Counted from the stretch's first letter, positions 24,266-37,197 are shown. The stretch: 64,000 bases of DNA from Climacium dendroides (GCA_950106755.1 OX467086.1:32754001-32818000), one strand, 5' to 3'. The notes: generated by a model not told the origin, from the sequence alone. Numbers and translations: made by a program.

Positions 24266-27200
24266 AAAACGCAGTTTGGTCTTTTGGAGGTTTGGAGGTT
24301 AATGATACATTTTATTTTATTTTACTTCATATTTCTTATATGGTTCTAATTTTAGATTAGACTTGTAAAATAAAAGATTGAAAGACTTCAAAAAAACCTC
24401 CAAATTCCTACCCCTTTGGTGAACAAACATTACAGACTGTCAATTCCTCTATATGATTTCATTTGTCATATAATCCACAATATCTTATTAAAGTTCCTAA
24501 GATTATAAATTGAATTTTTTTTGTTGAAATAATTTTGCTGATTTGTACTGCTTAGTTCAAATGCAACCAACCAAAATTGAGTTAATACAAAGGCAGGCAT
24601 CTAAAATGAAGTCTTCAATTTTTTTTTTCCCTTTTTTTTTCTTGGGATTAGAAAATCAAATGAACTCTTAAGAAATGTAATTTTTATGATAATCCAATGG
24701 TTAAAAAAAATTTATAGACCCAAACTTAGGTAGGTGGAATGCAACATTATTTGCTTTTGAAAATTTGCAAATTTCTTCCTAACTTGAGGTTCTACTCAAA
24801 TATGAAGTTCTTTAATCTTTTTTGCAAAGAAAATTTAAGTTATGGGTCTCAAAAGCCCAACAAAGCCCACATTGTCTAAAGCCCAAGTACTCTAAAAATA
24901 ATTTTTTCTGATTTGCAAGCCATACTCTCATATATATATATATATATAGCCTTAAGAGTTCAAATTTTTTAATTCCTAAAGTCCCAGAGTCCCTACAAGG
25001 GATTCTTAGGATTTTAGATAGACTAGTGTGGTATCAATTTTTGACATGATTTCTTAAAACTTTTTTTGAAAATAATAAATTACATTAGTTTTCTAGGAAT
25101 ATAATTTTTATTTCAATAAGTGCCCAGAAGCAAAAGTTTTGCCACCCTAAGTTCTAAAAGCAACTCAAAGGGTAACCCAAAACAATTGCTAAAAGTTTAA
25201 TTTTTTCAAATTTTAAGTCTTTTTCTTGAAGATTATATATTTTTTCTATATCTAAAGCTCTATTTCATTCTATTTTGACTAGTAATGAGAAAATTATGGA
25301 CAATCTTGTTTTGGAGGCAATCTAAGCATCTTCTTGAAAAAATAGCTTATAAAATTCATTTTGAATGCAATTTTTATGGGCCCCATCAAAAGACGCTTAC
25401 GCTCCCATTAGAAGAACTTCGGGGCACTACGGGGAATGTTGGAGGGAATGCCCTCGGTTTGACTTTTTTGGCTTAATGTCATTCCTCCGTGCAAATGGTA
25501 TATTAGGACAATATTTGAACTCCAGGATTGAGAAACACCAAAAGCAGGGAACTTATTTCCACGGCATGCGGTCTATAACACCGAGCTAGAGAAATAACAA
25601 GATCCTGGAACTTTGTTCGATTTACCACAGCAACACTATATTTGTCCGCATACCATGAGTTCTAGAATGAAGTCCATCAAGGCACTGCTTGATTCTCCTC
25701 CTTCAGAATATGTAGCACCAGCCCAGAGAGATACTTTTCATCTGGACTTAAACTCTTGCAATTTCACACTTGTCTCTTTATATGAAACGTTCAAAAAACC
25801 TGAATCCATTTCCATAGAAATCCCATTCTGGCCGCAAGTTCAATTCTCTACACCTACTTTTGTTGTTGAAGTCTCTTCTACATTCATTCTCATATGACAG
25901 CGTTTCCATGTCTACTGAAACAAATTGTCCATTGCTAGTTCTTATTAGGGTGGTACCCATGTCCTTTGATACGAAAGAATTTTGTTAGGGATAAAAAATG
26001 AAATAATCCAATTGAGATAAATTGAACAATGTAGTAGAGAAGATCAATAGTAATATTCTAAAGATGCCTACTCTTTGATGAAAAATACATAATATTGCAA
26101 CTAGTAATCTCTTATCAGAAGTAGCAAACTAAAAATCCATGCTCATGTGATTGAAGATTCACACATGTCACTCGATTTTAACCAGTCAAGGCCAATGGAA
26201 TAAGAAGATCTAGCCTCGTCATTAACTCAACGTAATGCTCAACTTTCTAGTTCATATCAGTAGCCTTTTGGCGTTCATTCGTAAGCCTTGTCATTGGTTT
26301 GCCATAACGCTCAACTTCTAAACAGATAACAGTGGGCCTCGTGGTGTTGAGACATTTTGAACATACAAAAGCAAGTATGTGTACACAAGAACACTCCCCT
26401 TTTGAACACGTATGGCAACCGTTGAATCTTTCTTAGCTTTGATAATTTCTTCATTCCTGATGGTAGATGCTATAGAGTTCTATCAATGGTGTTGTGTTTA
26501 TTAAATGAAAACATACAAGTAGAAAGAAAGCAAACATCCAATTCGATTAAAAAAAATTTGGTATGAGCGTGTTTCTGGTGGAGAAGACTTTGACTGTGAT
26601 GGGGTTCAACAAGGTGGTTTTGGAGGTGGTTCATTGTGACAAAGGCTCTGAAATGATCGTAATTGAGCACAACTTTTTATGCTTGGATGGAGTGTGGCAA
26701 GGCCTTGGGGGCGTAAAGTTGGTGAGCTTCAAGGAAGCCTTGTCCCAAACAATTAATAAAAAACACCATAGCTAATACAACTTTCAACTAATGAAGTGTA
26801 GAAAAGTGCTCCAAAGTCACCAACACTCAACTCTTGAATGTGACCAATGACTGCCGGGTTTTGCTGCTACACTGATAGTTCCAACAACGGCAATCCTTTA
26901 AGAATCATGTATTGCCAGCCACAATCACATCATTAAACTCTTTGGTTCATAATTTCAAAACAAACAAAAGAACACTCAATTACTGCATTGCTAGACAACC
27001 AAAATCAGACTATTCACCCAACTAGTGGCCATAACATGGTTGGAAAATTTGGAGACCTACCGCACCATAACAGTCCCAATAGCCATACTTTGGGTAGCGA
27101 GCAACACCCACCATTCACAGTTGTTCCAGATTGACCAATTTACAATGCAACTGGAGCACTAGAACTACTTGATTGTATAAGTGTTGCGTCCAAACTACAT

Positions 27201-27371
27201 TTTGCAATACCTCTAGAGGTATCTACAAAATTCATAAGACAACAGTAAGTTGGGGAACACGACTATGTAGAATGTAATCGATTGTCAATGTAAAAGAATC
27301 CAAGAAAATAAAATACATGAGAGTATATATATTTATATCTTAGAAAGAGTTTTAAATAGTAGAAGACACTT
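24266..27371. other. Gene-poor region with microsatellite
   Basis: Holds a short (TA)n run near 24929-24949. A patch at about 25376-25445 shares the word AGACGCTTACGCTCCC with 51717-51732 in inverted orientation. ORFs at 25285-25897 and 26563-26775 match no family I know and have no supporting context. Confidence 0.4.
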
Positions 27372-27643
27372 CACTACAACAAAAGCAGTGTTTTCTGACT
27401 GCACTGAGTCGTAAAATCAAAAAATATAACTCACGCAGAAATCACTGTAGATGACTCGGAATATGATTGACTCTAGTTGTTTAGAAGCAGTCACTTCAGA
27501 CATCAGTCATATTGGCAGTCATATGGGTTGAGGGGTATAAATACCCATTTTTAACCATAGTATGCTAACTAAGCGTATATTTTGACTATCCTAGGGGGAT
27601 TTTGACTTTTTCTTGGGTTGCCCGGGCAAATAAAAAAATCCTA

Positions 27644-28015
27644 CGTGGAATACGACTGTGTCGAGTCATATTTTTTGATGACGTGGAATATGATTGCGAT
27701 GAGTCATATTTTTTGATGATGTGGAATATAACTGCAATGAGTCATATTTTTTGATGACATGGAATATGACTATGGTTAGTCATATTTTGCAGTAACATGG
27801 AATATGACTGCGGTGAGTCATATTTTGCAATGATGTGGAATATGACTGCAGTGAGTCATATTTTGCAGTAATGTGGAATATGATTGCGGTGAGTCATATT
27901 TTGCAGTAACGTGGAATATGACTGCGGTGAGTCATATTTTTTGTTAATGTGAAAAATGATTTTCATGAGTCATATTTTTGAATGATGTAGAATACGATTC
28001 TCGTCAGTCATATTA
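27644..28015. repeat. 38-bp tandem array of palindromes in CACTA element
   Basis: Ten units start at 27644, 27683, 27721, 27759, 27797, 27835, 27873, 27911, 27949 and 27987. Each follows the pattern GTGGAATATGACTGC, three to five bases, AGTCATATT, then TTGCAGTAA or TTTTGATGA. The half-sites AATATGACT and AGTCATATT are inverted, so every unit can form a hairpin. The first and last units are the most diverged. The array is in the place where CACTA elements carry subterminal transposase-binding repeats. Confidence 0.93.
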
Positions 28016-28429
28016 CTAACTACAATCACATTTTTAATGCATTTTAAATGGACATGATATATAACTATCATACATCAAGATGATTTGACAATTGAATAAA
28101 AAACCTCATGCAATTAAAATTGAATACATAATATATGATTTTAGAGATGTATGAGAGATAATCATATTAAAGAAGGAGAATGTAAGAACAAATACAACTA
28201 TCTTTATTGACATTTATTAGTCACTAATACAAAATATATATATATCACAATAAATCATTCACACAATCCAATAAGGCCTACAATCCTTACAATAATGTGA
28301 AGATGGTTTCATTGGGTTGTAAGTAGCCTTCAATGTCTTTGTTTCAACTTTTGGTGCCTGTATATACAATTAAAGAAATGAGAGGTTAATTTTTAGTGAT
28401 TGAACAACAAAGCTCAACTTTTAAAGGCT

Positions 28430-29060
28430 TATAACAACACAAAATATGTAGCTCAAGTTTAGGATAGGAAGAATAAGATTGATGATGGAGAAAACAAGAA
28501 AAAAAAGATAAGTATTAAGAAATAACAAGAAGTAAAAGTTAAGATGCAACAAGAAATAAGAAGCAACAACTAAGACACAACTAAGACACAACAAGAAACA
28601 AGAAGCAACAACTAAGACACAACAAGAAACAAGAAACAACTAAAACGCAAGAAGAAACATAAAACAAGAAACAACAACTAAGATACAACAAGAAACAAGA
28701 AACAACTAAAACGCAAGAAGAAACACAAAACAAGAAACAACAATCAAGACACAACATGAAGTAATAATTAAGATACAAGAGGAAATAAGAAGCAACAACT
28801 AAGACACAAGAAGAAACAAAAAGCACCAACTAAGACATAACATGAAACAACAAGAAACGAGAGTGTAGATGGAACAAGAAGAAATAAGAAGCAAGAACTA
28901 CAAAACAAGAATTAAAAAGAAGAAAGAGTTCAAATCCAAGAGAAAAAAAAGAATTTAGATGCAACAATAAGAAACAAGAAACATGAAGTAAAGAGCAACA
29001 AAAACAAAAGTTGAGATGCAACAAAAAGCAACAACAAATGAGAGCTAAGAGACAATAGTA
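28430..29060. repeat. Purine-rich low-complexity block (AAGAAACAA type)
   Basis: About 630 bp of irregular repeats of ACAAGAAACAAGAAGCAACAA-like words with almost no T-rich sequence on the plus strand. The minus strand gives long Leu/Val/Phe/Cys ORFs that are artefacts of the repeat. It lies inside the CACTA element. Confidence 0.85.
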
Positions 29061-29085
29061 GGTAAGGAAGAAGAATCACAAGAAG

Positions 29086-29240
29086 TGATGGCTAGGGTTT
29101 CAAAACCCTAAAAAATGGCGGCTAGGGTTCTAAAACCCTAAAAGAATAATGGCTAGGGTCTCAAAACACTAAAAAGTGGTGACTAGGATTCAAAATCCGA
29201 AAAAGTAGGTGACTAGGATTTCAAAATTTTAAATGATGAC
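29086..29240. repeat. Mirror-symmetric telobox-like array
   Basis: Five units of about 31 bp have the form TGGCTAGGGTTTCAAAACCC followed by TAAAA. Each unit places a TAGGGTTT word facing an AAACCCTA word. The last two units have decayed to CTAGGATT/AAAATCC. AAACCCTA is the plant telobox and the telomere repeat phase, but here it is inverted within each unit, so this is not a telomeric tract. Confidence 0.8.
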
Positions 29241-29562
29241 TTATTTATATTTTTTTTAGAATTGCCCGTATTTTTTTTGAATTGCCCTCAAAAAAAAAAT
29301 CACTACTATGAAAATATAATTGATAATATGACTCAACGTTCCCAAACATGTTTCCTACGTTCCCTATGAAGTACTTTGGTATTCCTAATGGCCGTATAGT
29401 ATACACTTGTGAAGTATAAGGCGTAAAAATGACTGGTAGTCATATTTTGCAGTCATATTTCTCCCCAAAGTGTTGGCCTTCAAGAATATGACTGCAAGCA
29501 GTCGCCAGTCATCCTTAGTCATAATTCTGCAGTTATAAAACACTGCCATTGTTGTAGTGCTT

Positions 29563-31300
29563 ACAAGTATTATATGTTGACCAATCTATAGACCCAAAAA
29601 GACGATACAAATAGCATAAATCACCCCCCCCATCTTGTATGAAGTCCAATATAAAGAAATATAAACCATTTGAAGTGTTTTTAAAAATGGATGTTCTATA
29701 CAAATCTACAAATAAAAATGAATGTGATGCAATTGAATTAGATACGATAACTACACTCCAAATATTAGGGGAAAATGGCTATAACATAACAAAAGGAAAT
29801 CCTTGTAAAGATTCTTAATTTAAATATTTATGTTCAAAAAGTATTATTCAAGATGCTTTCATTATAACTCAAATATGTAGAATTATTTTTTTAGGTGATT
29901 CTTTGGAGCCCACATGTCTTGTTTTAAAATTAAAGCAAAAGACAATTAAATGTGTTTTACCTACCTTCATTGCCTACAAAATAAAACTCCTTATAACTTT
30001 TACCTCATTATTTGAAATTAAATGATTCAATTTTTTTTGAGTAGTAATCAATCTATAAGATCTCAAAAAATAATTAATATTGTTTTAGACCATACATTTT
30101 GCTGCTCAATTTGATATTAAAATTGAAAAACTTCTAACTTTACAATATAATTTACATGAATGAAAACTTCATATGTAGATTATGATGAGTAGCATCCACC
30201 TTAAAATAATTATGCAAAACTTCAAAAATTATGGGGTCAATAAAGCTTACCCAAGTTCTCAAAAAGCCCAAAGTAGGTTCATTGGCCCTTTAGGGTTTAA
30301 TCCTAGAATGATAGGGCCATGACTATGGGTATCAAGCCTCACTGTCTATTACTATATACTTTTATTACTATAATAATTTCTCCATTTTGCAATCTAATTT
30401 GAATGAAAATTAGTACATTTATTTTTAGAGATGAAGTCACATGTCTCTACAAGTCATAAAAATTTCTAAATTTTTGAGAAATTTTTAAAATTACAACAAA
30501 GTTTTGAAGAAAAAAATGGAGAAAATCCAAACCAAATACAAAATGTAGTAATTAAATGTGAAATTTTCATCATAGATGTATATTATAGTGTATAACATCA
30601 TGGTATAAATCAAAGTTTATAAGTCTAAAATTAGAAAATCATGAAACTATTGTTTCTTCTTCCAAAGTTCATATTACTATATAATATTGAAATTTACAAA
30701 TATTTCAAAATATCCAATTGGAATAGAATTTGCATTTGATAAGCTTCATTTTTATAGCTAAAATTTACATCAAGAGTAAGTAACAAAAAAATAGCTAAAA
30801 TACACTACTAACAAAGATAATCTATGGATTAAACATTTTCTTTAGAAAAGTGAATAATACCACAATAAATATACTACTAACAAAGGTGATCCATGGATTA
30901 AACATCTTTTAAAAAAAAAAAGTGAATAATACTACAATGCCTAACACAAAGTTGTGAAAATACCCTAAACAAGTTTCCCAAGCATGTTTTCTAGCAAGCA
31001 TGACTCTTAACAACTCAAGTACATTTCTTATTTAGAAATATGAACTCAAAAAGATCTCAATATTGTAAAATATGAATCGTTAGGAAACTGAATGAATAAA
31101 TTACGAAATTTTGACGTTGTGCCAGTAGGTTCTCAAAAGCATGGAGTGCTATCAGCGTTGTAGGGACTCTAGAAATTGGCTTTGGTCCTTTGCTATAGGA
31201 TGTGAGAAGTGGAAAGAATAACCGAGTTCTCTCCTTATTGAATCCTTGCATTTTCCAAAGAAGATTTGAATAATATTGTTTTGATAATGAAACTCAATGC
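29563..31300. other. Gene-free AT-rich region
   Basis: AT-rich sequence with phrases like those of the dispersed repeats (for example CTCCTTATAACTTTTACCTC near 29990). No supported gene. Confidence 0.4.
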
Positions 31301-31303
31301 CAC

Positions 31304-31573
31304 TTACTGCATATCTGTAATGTCTTCACAAGCAGTAACCATCTGAGAGCGTAATTCAACACCTATATCAACGAATTTCTCTACATGTTTGATTGCTAAA
31401 TGTTCAAATGATACTTCCACATTCTTTAATAAAAGAAGGTAAATCACTGGTACATCAGTTACTACCGCCCCAAGTCGGGTAGCAAAAGAAACGGTACCGA
31501 ATAAGGACTTGCAAAATATACAGCATACATGGCAGTCAAAAATCAAAAGACAGTTACGGCACCTCAACTGCAA
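31304..31573 (-). other. Possible short coding fragment, unidentified
   Basis: A minus-strand frame gives a mixed, protein-like sequence including LLLLKNVEVSFEHLAIKHVE and VELRSQMVTACEDITDMQ. I do not recognise it. It could be a diverged exon, an old gene fragment, or part of the long 3' region of the FRIGIDA-like gene. No splice partner was found. Confidence 0.2.
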
Positions 31574-32159
31574 GGAAAACCGAAAATCCTGGTAACTGTA
31601 AGTAAGCCAGTTTTCAAGTGGGAGTTGTCCAGTTGTCCTATAACCACCTCGAAGTAGTTACACAAGTACCAGACGCTAAGTAACTGTCGTTAGTAGTTAA
31701 CATCTAAGTACAAAAAACAATCCCTGTTCACATCTTGACAACACGAGAACATAGAAGCACCAGTACACAAGAAAAGAGAATCAACAGTTCTAATCAGCTT
31801 TCTTCATAGATCAAGCTTTCATCAGTGTTACATTGGTCTTTGTGACAACTTAAAAGAAGCTATAGATGCATCCATATACACTTAAAGGATTGACAAGAAG
31901 TTACTTTGCACACGAATTCTCGTAGTGCATTTCCACCTCTAGCTTTTCGCCTGCTGCACTCACTCTCAGTAGAGTTCCTCTTAAAATCCCCTAAACCATT
32001 TGTTAACCCAATGAAATCTAGTATGGCTTGTCCATAATGTCCAAATTCCATCAGAAGGATAAAAAGAATGTTGTAAGCAGAACAACTTTGATCAGAAACC
32101 TTGGGAGCCACGTTAGCTATATCAACATGCAACGAACAAATCCCATCTTTGGAAGATCT

Positions 32160-35100
32160 TCAGTGAAGAAATGAAGCCTGATAAGCTGGAGGAGGCGGAG
32201 GCAGCCCACTACCAAACTGATAGCTACTATATGTATTGGAAGGATTGGAGTAACTTGAGGATCCATATACAGGAGAACCTAAGCCATCAGTAGAATAAAG
32301 ATAGGAACTAGAAAGAGAGACTGGGCTGCGATTCCCACCTGCGTAAGTAGTAGAGTACCCCCCTTGGCCGCGACGATCATAAGCATTCTGTGTTTGCAGG
32401 CTGTAAGCCGTCACGCCCACACTCCCATATTGACCTCTGTCCGAGGCACCACGGTAGTAGTTTCGGCTGTCGTTATTAGCGTTCGTGGTAGTTGCGTAAC
32501 CAGCTCCAGTACCATTGCTAGCACGGGGCCGCTTGGTTTGAGCTTTCACAGCTACGGCCGCCCTCTTTCTGTCTGATTTAGCCTTCTCAAGTTGGACTAC
32601 ACGTTTTTGAAGGGGCGTGGACGGATATTGACTTTCTAATTGATACTCTTCAATGCACTTCAGCACAGCTTTCAGTGCAGCCAGCTCCTTCATAGTCGCA
32701 TCGTTCTGCAAAACAAAAATATACCATTGATATTTCAGTTCCCAATCCATTTCAGAACAACCACAGTCAACTCTTTGCTGAGATGGTTTTGATGTGGTGT
32801 GGCCCAGTCATGGGTAGAGTAGTCACTCGTACCCAGTCCAGGATTGGAGCCAACAAATACTCCTGTAAACATCGCCCGAAAAATAGTCAATACAGATATT
32901 CACCAGAGGCATCCAGAGGACACCGATAGGCCACGTCAGAGGTTCAACTGTGCGCTAGTAGAAAATCTTCTCCCCGATCAAGAGCAAGAACTCATGGACA
33001 GAGCCTGCAGCATCCTAAGTCGGAAAGAAATAACTTCACTTACCCCGAAAATATCCTAACTCGACAAAAGCTCTTAACCAATGAATTGCACAGCGTTCTC
33101 ATCAATACTCTAGGATCTCAAACAGTGGATCTATAATAATAGAATCCAACTTAATTGATACTCCTATTTAGAGCCGTTATATGAATCCATAGAAAAGGGT
33201 GTTCATAACGTTGGCTTCAACAAAGATCAAGAGGTAAAAAGCAGAAGACTCCATCTGGCAGCACCGAAAATACCAAACCAAGTATGATAGATCTCACGCC
33301 AACTCAGAAAATCACCATAAGCAGTCAGACCTAAGAAAGGTCTGTCAGTGCGAAAAACTAATGTCATGCCTTTAACTCAAACTCTGGAGTTCGAAACCGT
33401 CGCGTAAGTCCACAGTAACGTCAAACATTCAAGACTGGATACGAACACCTAGAAATTGACGTCAAATGCATGGAGAGTTAAGAGGCAAATATGACCGACC
33501 ACACCCTTCTGATTCTGGGGTGCTGTACAAATTTACTAGGCATGCATGACTTTTCTTCTACATCTACAACCGGAGTCGTAATACATGCAGACCTTAAACA
33601 AACCCTTCCAAACTTTGGACGCCTCAATCAAAGCATCATGCTTAAAATAGAATAAAATAACACAATATTCCATTCACAAAAACAATTTCATTAGGGCAAA
33701 CTCAATCTGCAAGGTAGTCTGTGCAATACCTGAGCAGCTGCTGAGCTGTTTCCGGTCCTTAAAATTGATTGTGCAGTTCTTCGGGCCTCCTTTAAATAAG
33801 ATTTCAACAAGGGAATCGGCTGAACTCGATCCATTATTCCGAAAGAATGCGCAAATGAGAGAGCCTCAATCTGCTTCCCCTCTTTGGCCAGCCTGTCCAC
33901 GACATCTGTGATAAAAACATACAATGATAAAGTACTGTAGATGATAAGTACATTTTTAACAAATCTACTTCCAAATCCCTCCAATGGATAGGATTTCTCA
34001 TTATGGGGTTAGTCTTAAAATATGGAGAATCAGTAATCAAGTATCTACCTATAGGTCACAATGATCAAACACTCGCAAACGAAAGCATTCACAGTTAGAA
34101 TCCAAAGAAGTGCCTGACCGGTCAACACTATCCATATGCCTTGCTACCATCTACTGCAGAAAATAAGTACGTGTTAAACAGCTCCAATCATCACTAGCCT
34201 TGATAGCATGTACTCATTTTACTTTAAATGGATGTATGAAATATTTGTGCACATGCTTTCCAAAACAAATTGCATGAGTCATAAGGTAAGGATGCTCCAT
34301 ACAATAATCAAAACAAGGACTTTCCATTTGTAAGCCACTCACTAACCTCCTTATTATGAAAACAAAAAAAGAATCGTAAGAGGCACAAAATTACCTGCTA
34401 ATCCTTCAACAGGATGCACATAGCACATTGAAAACATCACCTGACCGTGGGCAAAGATGTGATCTGTGGCGGTTGGTGTAGTAAAGAATACACTAACAAG
34501 ACATAGACACATTTGCACAGCCTGGTAGGTAGTGTGAAGTCCAAATGAACAAGAACGAAAATCAGGTAGCTACCCGACGCATCAGACAAACGCGTAGCAA
34601 GGGAAGGGGTTGCAAACAGCAGAAACCTCTACATGGAGGTCTCCGAGCAAGAAGTGAGAAGGTCATATTGACAGAAAAATATAATCTACTGTCTCAGAGC
34701 GAAGGTGTGGGATAAGGATTTCTTGTGCATTGGGAGAGCTGCATATTAAAGACGACGCACGCTAACACATGAAGAGGCCTAAGAGGCCTCTACGCAGAGG
34801 AGAGACACCAACCTGGTATCTTGGCAGAGAGTCCAAGGGACCGGCAGAGCGCAGGGGTTTGCCTGCGCCTGGCAACAGCGGTGACAAGTTTGCACAGCTC
34901 GTCATCATTATACTCCGTAGCAATTCCAAAGGTAGCCAAGAGCTGAAGGAAAGCCTGGGCATCAAGAGAATTGCCCGCGGCATCGCCTTGCAGATTCATT
35001 CGGGACTTCCACTGGTCTGCCACCTGCTTGGCCGACTCCTTAACGTTGGTGGGCACCACTGAGTTATCAGCTCCCAACACTGGGTCTGCTAAAACCACAG

Positions 35101-36187
35101 CCAGACACTCCAGAAGCAGAATACAGGCCCGACGGTTAGCCGAGGCCCCTGATTCCTTGTCCTTCTCAGAGCCAGGGTTGGTCACTGGCACAACACTGGC
35201 CGGCTCCGGAAGGTGATAGCCTTCCAAAGCCCCCAGCACCATGCGTGCGGGATCGATGGCACACTGCAGAGCAGAGGGCAGCTCACTACGAAGCGCTCCC
35301 ACATCCTTTCGATGGTCAACAATGTACTTCCTGAGCCCATCGCCATCCATCACCTCGCACAGCGCCTTCAGCTGTGGGCGCACCCGCACTTCAGGTACTA
35401 CTACTGCTTTAGGAGTGGGAGCGGGAGCGGTGGTATTATTAACAGGAGAGGTAGTAGGAGTAACCGTAGGGGAAGCGCTAGTGATATTATCAGACTTTTT
35501 AGCAGGCACTGACCCATTCGCAGCCCCTTCATGTTCAACAGCTTTTATTCCATTTCCAACAGGCTTAGCAACATCTACTTCCATGGCCTCAGACTTCAAA
35601 GCGGAGCCATTAGTAGTAATGGCCGCTTCCGGAGAACGATCAGGCTCAGCTTTACTAGCTACTATTTCAGCGGAGACACCATTACTCAAAGGCGCTTTAA
35701 AAGCACTCTCAGCTTCGAGGCGCGATCGCTCTTCCAGCCATTTCCGCTTCTCTTCGAACAACGACGCAATAGCATGGTCTTTCTGCTCTTGCACTCTCGA
35801 CAGCATGGCCTGCTCTCGCGTCGCCACGGCCTCTTCCCTCTTCGCCAGCGCCTTCTGCATCTCACCATACTTGAGCTCATACTCCTTCTCTCTCGCGACC
35901 AGATCCTCAAGACGCTTCTGCATAATCCCCTCAAGCCCACTGAAATAATCCTCAAACTCTTTCCACTCTACAGTGCAGTTCACTATCGCCGCCCTCTGAA
36001 TCTCCAAATCCGCCATTACGGCCCGCAATCGCTCCTTCCGAGACGGAACTGCTTCTAACGACTCCTTCACCGGGTCTACGACGACTGCCACCTCCTCCTC
36101 CTCCTGCTGGTGGCCTTCCTCCTTCCCCACATCCTTCGCATCCCCTTCCTTCACCACACTCACATCATTCTCAGTCTCGGTCGCCAT
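32160..36187 (-). CDS. FRIGIDA-like protein (FRL family), three exons
   Basis: FRIGIDA-family nuclear coiled-coil protein; Arabidopsis relatives act in flowering-time control and other nuclear scaffolding. Exons 36187-34813, 33905-33730 and 32705-32160 join in phase 1 and phase 0 with GT-AG borders to give 698 residues. Order of parts: an acidic N-terminus; a coiled coil at about residues 45-160 (KEFEDYFSGLEGIMQKRLED and following heptads); a low-complexity Ala/Pro/Thr linker; the FRIGIDA domain from RPQLKALCEVMDGDGLRKYI through ALQCAIDPARMVLGALEGYH; the conserved block IPLLKSYLKEARRTAQSI in exon 2; then MKELAALKAVLKCIEEYQLE. The C-terminus is rich in Gly, Tyr and Ser. The start at 36187 (MATETEND) is preferred over an upstream in-frame ATG. 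Long plus-strand ORFs over exon 1 are antisense shadows. Confidence 0.9.
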
Positions 36188-36740
36188 CACTCTCCGCAAC
36201 CTCTCACAATCCTCACCTCTCACTCCGCAAACAAATGCCAAATTCGCAAACTCCACGAAACCCTAACGACAACCAAAACCTCCAAGAAAGGAGCCAGCGA
36301 GTCACGAAATTTGAAATTTCTGAAACTTGCGAATTCTTTCAAGAGGAGGCGGATGGGGAACAAGTAAACGCTGGGGCAAATGACGACAGTGGATTCCAAG
36401 TGTCCCGCACTGCAAACTGAAGCTCAAGGATCAGCAGCAGCAGCGGGAATACAGAAACAAAAGCAATCAGCAAAGGAATCAAGTTAAGCTGGGGTTGCAG
36501 GTCGGTAGAGAGTAGGGACGGAGATGTAACAGCCTTGATCGATTTCCGCCGTCGGATCTCAATTTTCAAGGGCTACGATTGTGCGCGCGGGCGGACGGGG
36601 AGCTTGCGCGGTAACTGCCGAGCTGGGGCCACGGGCGTAGGAGACGGGACAGCTATGCATCTGCCTTGGGTCATAGGAGGATCACGGTCACTGGTTTGGT
36701 CTAAGGTGGAGCCACCCATAACCATAACTGAAAGCCATCG
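36188..36740 (-). promoter_or_regulatory. Upstream region of the FRIGIDA-like gene
   Basis: GC-richer sequence before the start codon, with no convincing gene on either strand. It ends where the copia-related sequence begins, so the retrotransposon lies about 0.6 kb upstream of this gene in divergent orientation. Confidence 0.4.
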
Positions 36741-36745
36741 CAGAC

Positions 36746-37197
36746 ATGATCTACAACAATATTTGGCAAACCAAATATTTGCTGAAGTGCAAAGATAGAA
36801 CCGGTATAGATAGTGTTAAGATAAGTATTATCTTCAAATATGTACTGAAGTGCAGAGATAGAACTGGTATAGATAGTGTTAAGATAAGTATTATCTTCAA
36901 ATATTTACTGAAGTGCAAAGATAGAACCGGTATAGATAGTGTTAAGATGAGTATTATCTTCACAGTTACGCTCTCCACTCTAGTTAACTATAGTTTATAT
37001 TAAGGTTTAAAGACAAATTAGAGATTATATTAAAATCCCTTAGACCAATAATAAAGGACTAGAACTATTAATCTACTCTCTTTTTCTTCTTCCTTGTTTA
37101 TGTATTAGACCTTTTTGCTATGACACCTCTCTGTTCTTGTGTACATGCTTGGTTGTATAAGGTTTTATATTTTGTTCTTTTGCTTTCATTTTTAACA
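36746..37197 (+). repeat. Putative 5' LTR of copia element
   Basis: The stretch opens with TG near 36746, contains the 63-bp tandem array and ends in AACA just before the sequence CGTTATCAGCATGC, which resembles a primer-binding site downstream of a plant copia LTR. Borders are tentative because no 3' LTR is left to compare with. Confidence 0.45.
36776..36962 (+). repeat. 63-bp tandem array, three units
   Basis: Three copies of a 63-bp unit built on CTGAAGTGCAAAGATAGAAC and GGTATAGATAGTG plus TATTATCTTCAAATA. Units differ by only a few bases. Because 63 is a multiple of three, the array reads as an artefactual ORF. Tandem boxes at this place in an LTR often act as U3 enhancers. Confidence 0.9.

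Larger units (their letters stand above)
27372..29559. mobile_element. Non-autonomous CACTA (En/Spm-type) transposon
   Basis: The element opens with CACTACAACAAAAGCAGTG and closes with the inverted form CACTGCCATTGTTGTAGTG. It is flanked on both sides by the 3-bp target duplication CTT (27369-27371 and 29560-29562). CACTA ends and 3-bp duplications are diagnostic of this superfamily. It is 2188 bp long and I find no transposase ORF, so it must move in trans. Subterminal DNA carries many AGTCATATT and GACTGCA words in both orientations, plus a 38-bp palindromic array, a purine-rich block and a telobox-like block. Direction of any lost transposase gene is unknown. Confidence 0.92.

Noticed and set aside
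27644..28015. CRISPR-like array
   Set aside because: Repeats are contiguous without unique spacers, lie inside a CACTA element and belong to a plant genome.
28421..29024. Three minus-strand Leu/Val/Cys-rich ORFs resembling membrane proteins
   Set aside because: They are translations of the purine-rich low-complexity block and share its repeat structure.
29086..29240. Interstitial telomere tract
   Set aside because: The telomere-phase words are inverted within each unit and separated by other bases; no run of TTTAGGG repeats exists.
35241..35948. 235-codon plus-strand ORF
   Set aside because: It is antisense to exon 1 of the FRIGIDA-like gene, is Ser/Thr-rich low complexity and has no family match. 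The minus strand explains the coding bias.
36746..37003. 85-codon ORF with internal peptide repeats
   Set aside because: It results from the 63-bp tandem array being divisible by three; no start context or domain.
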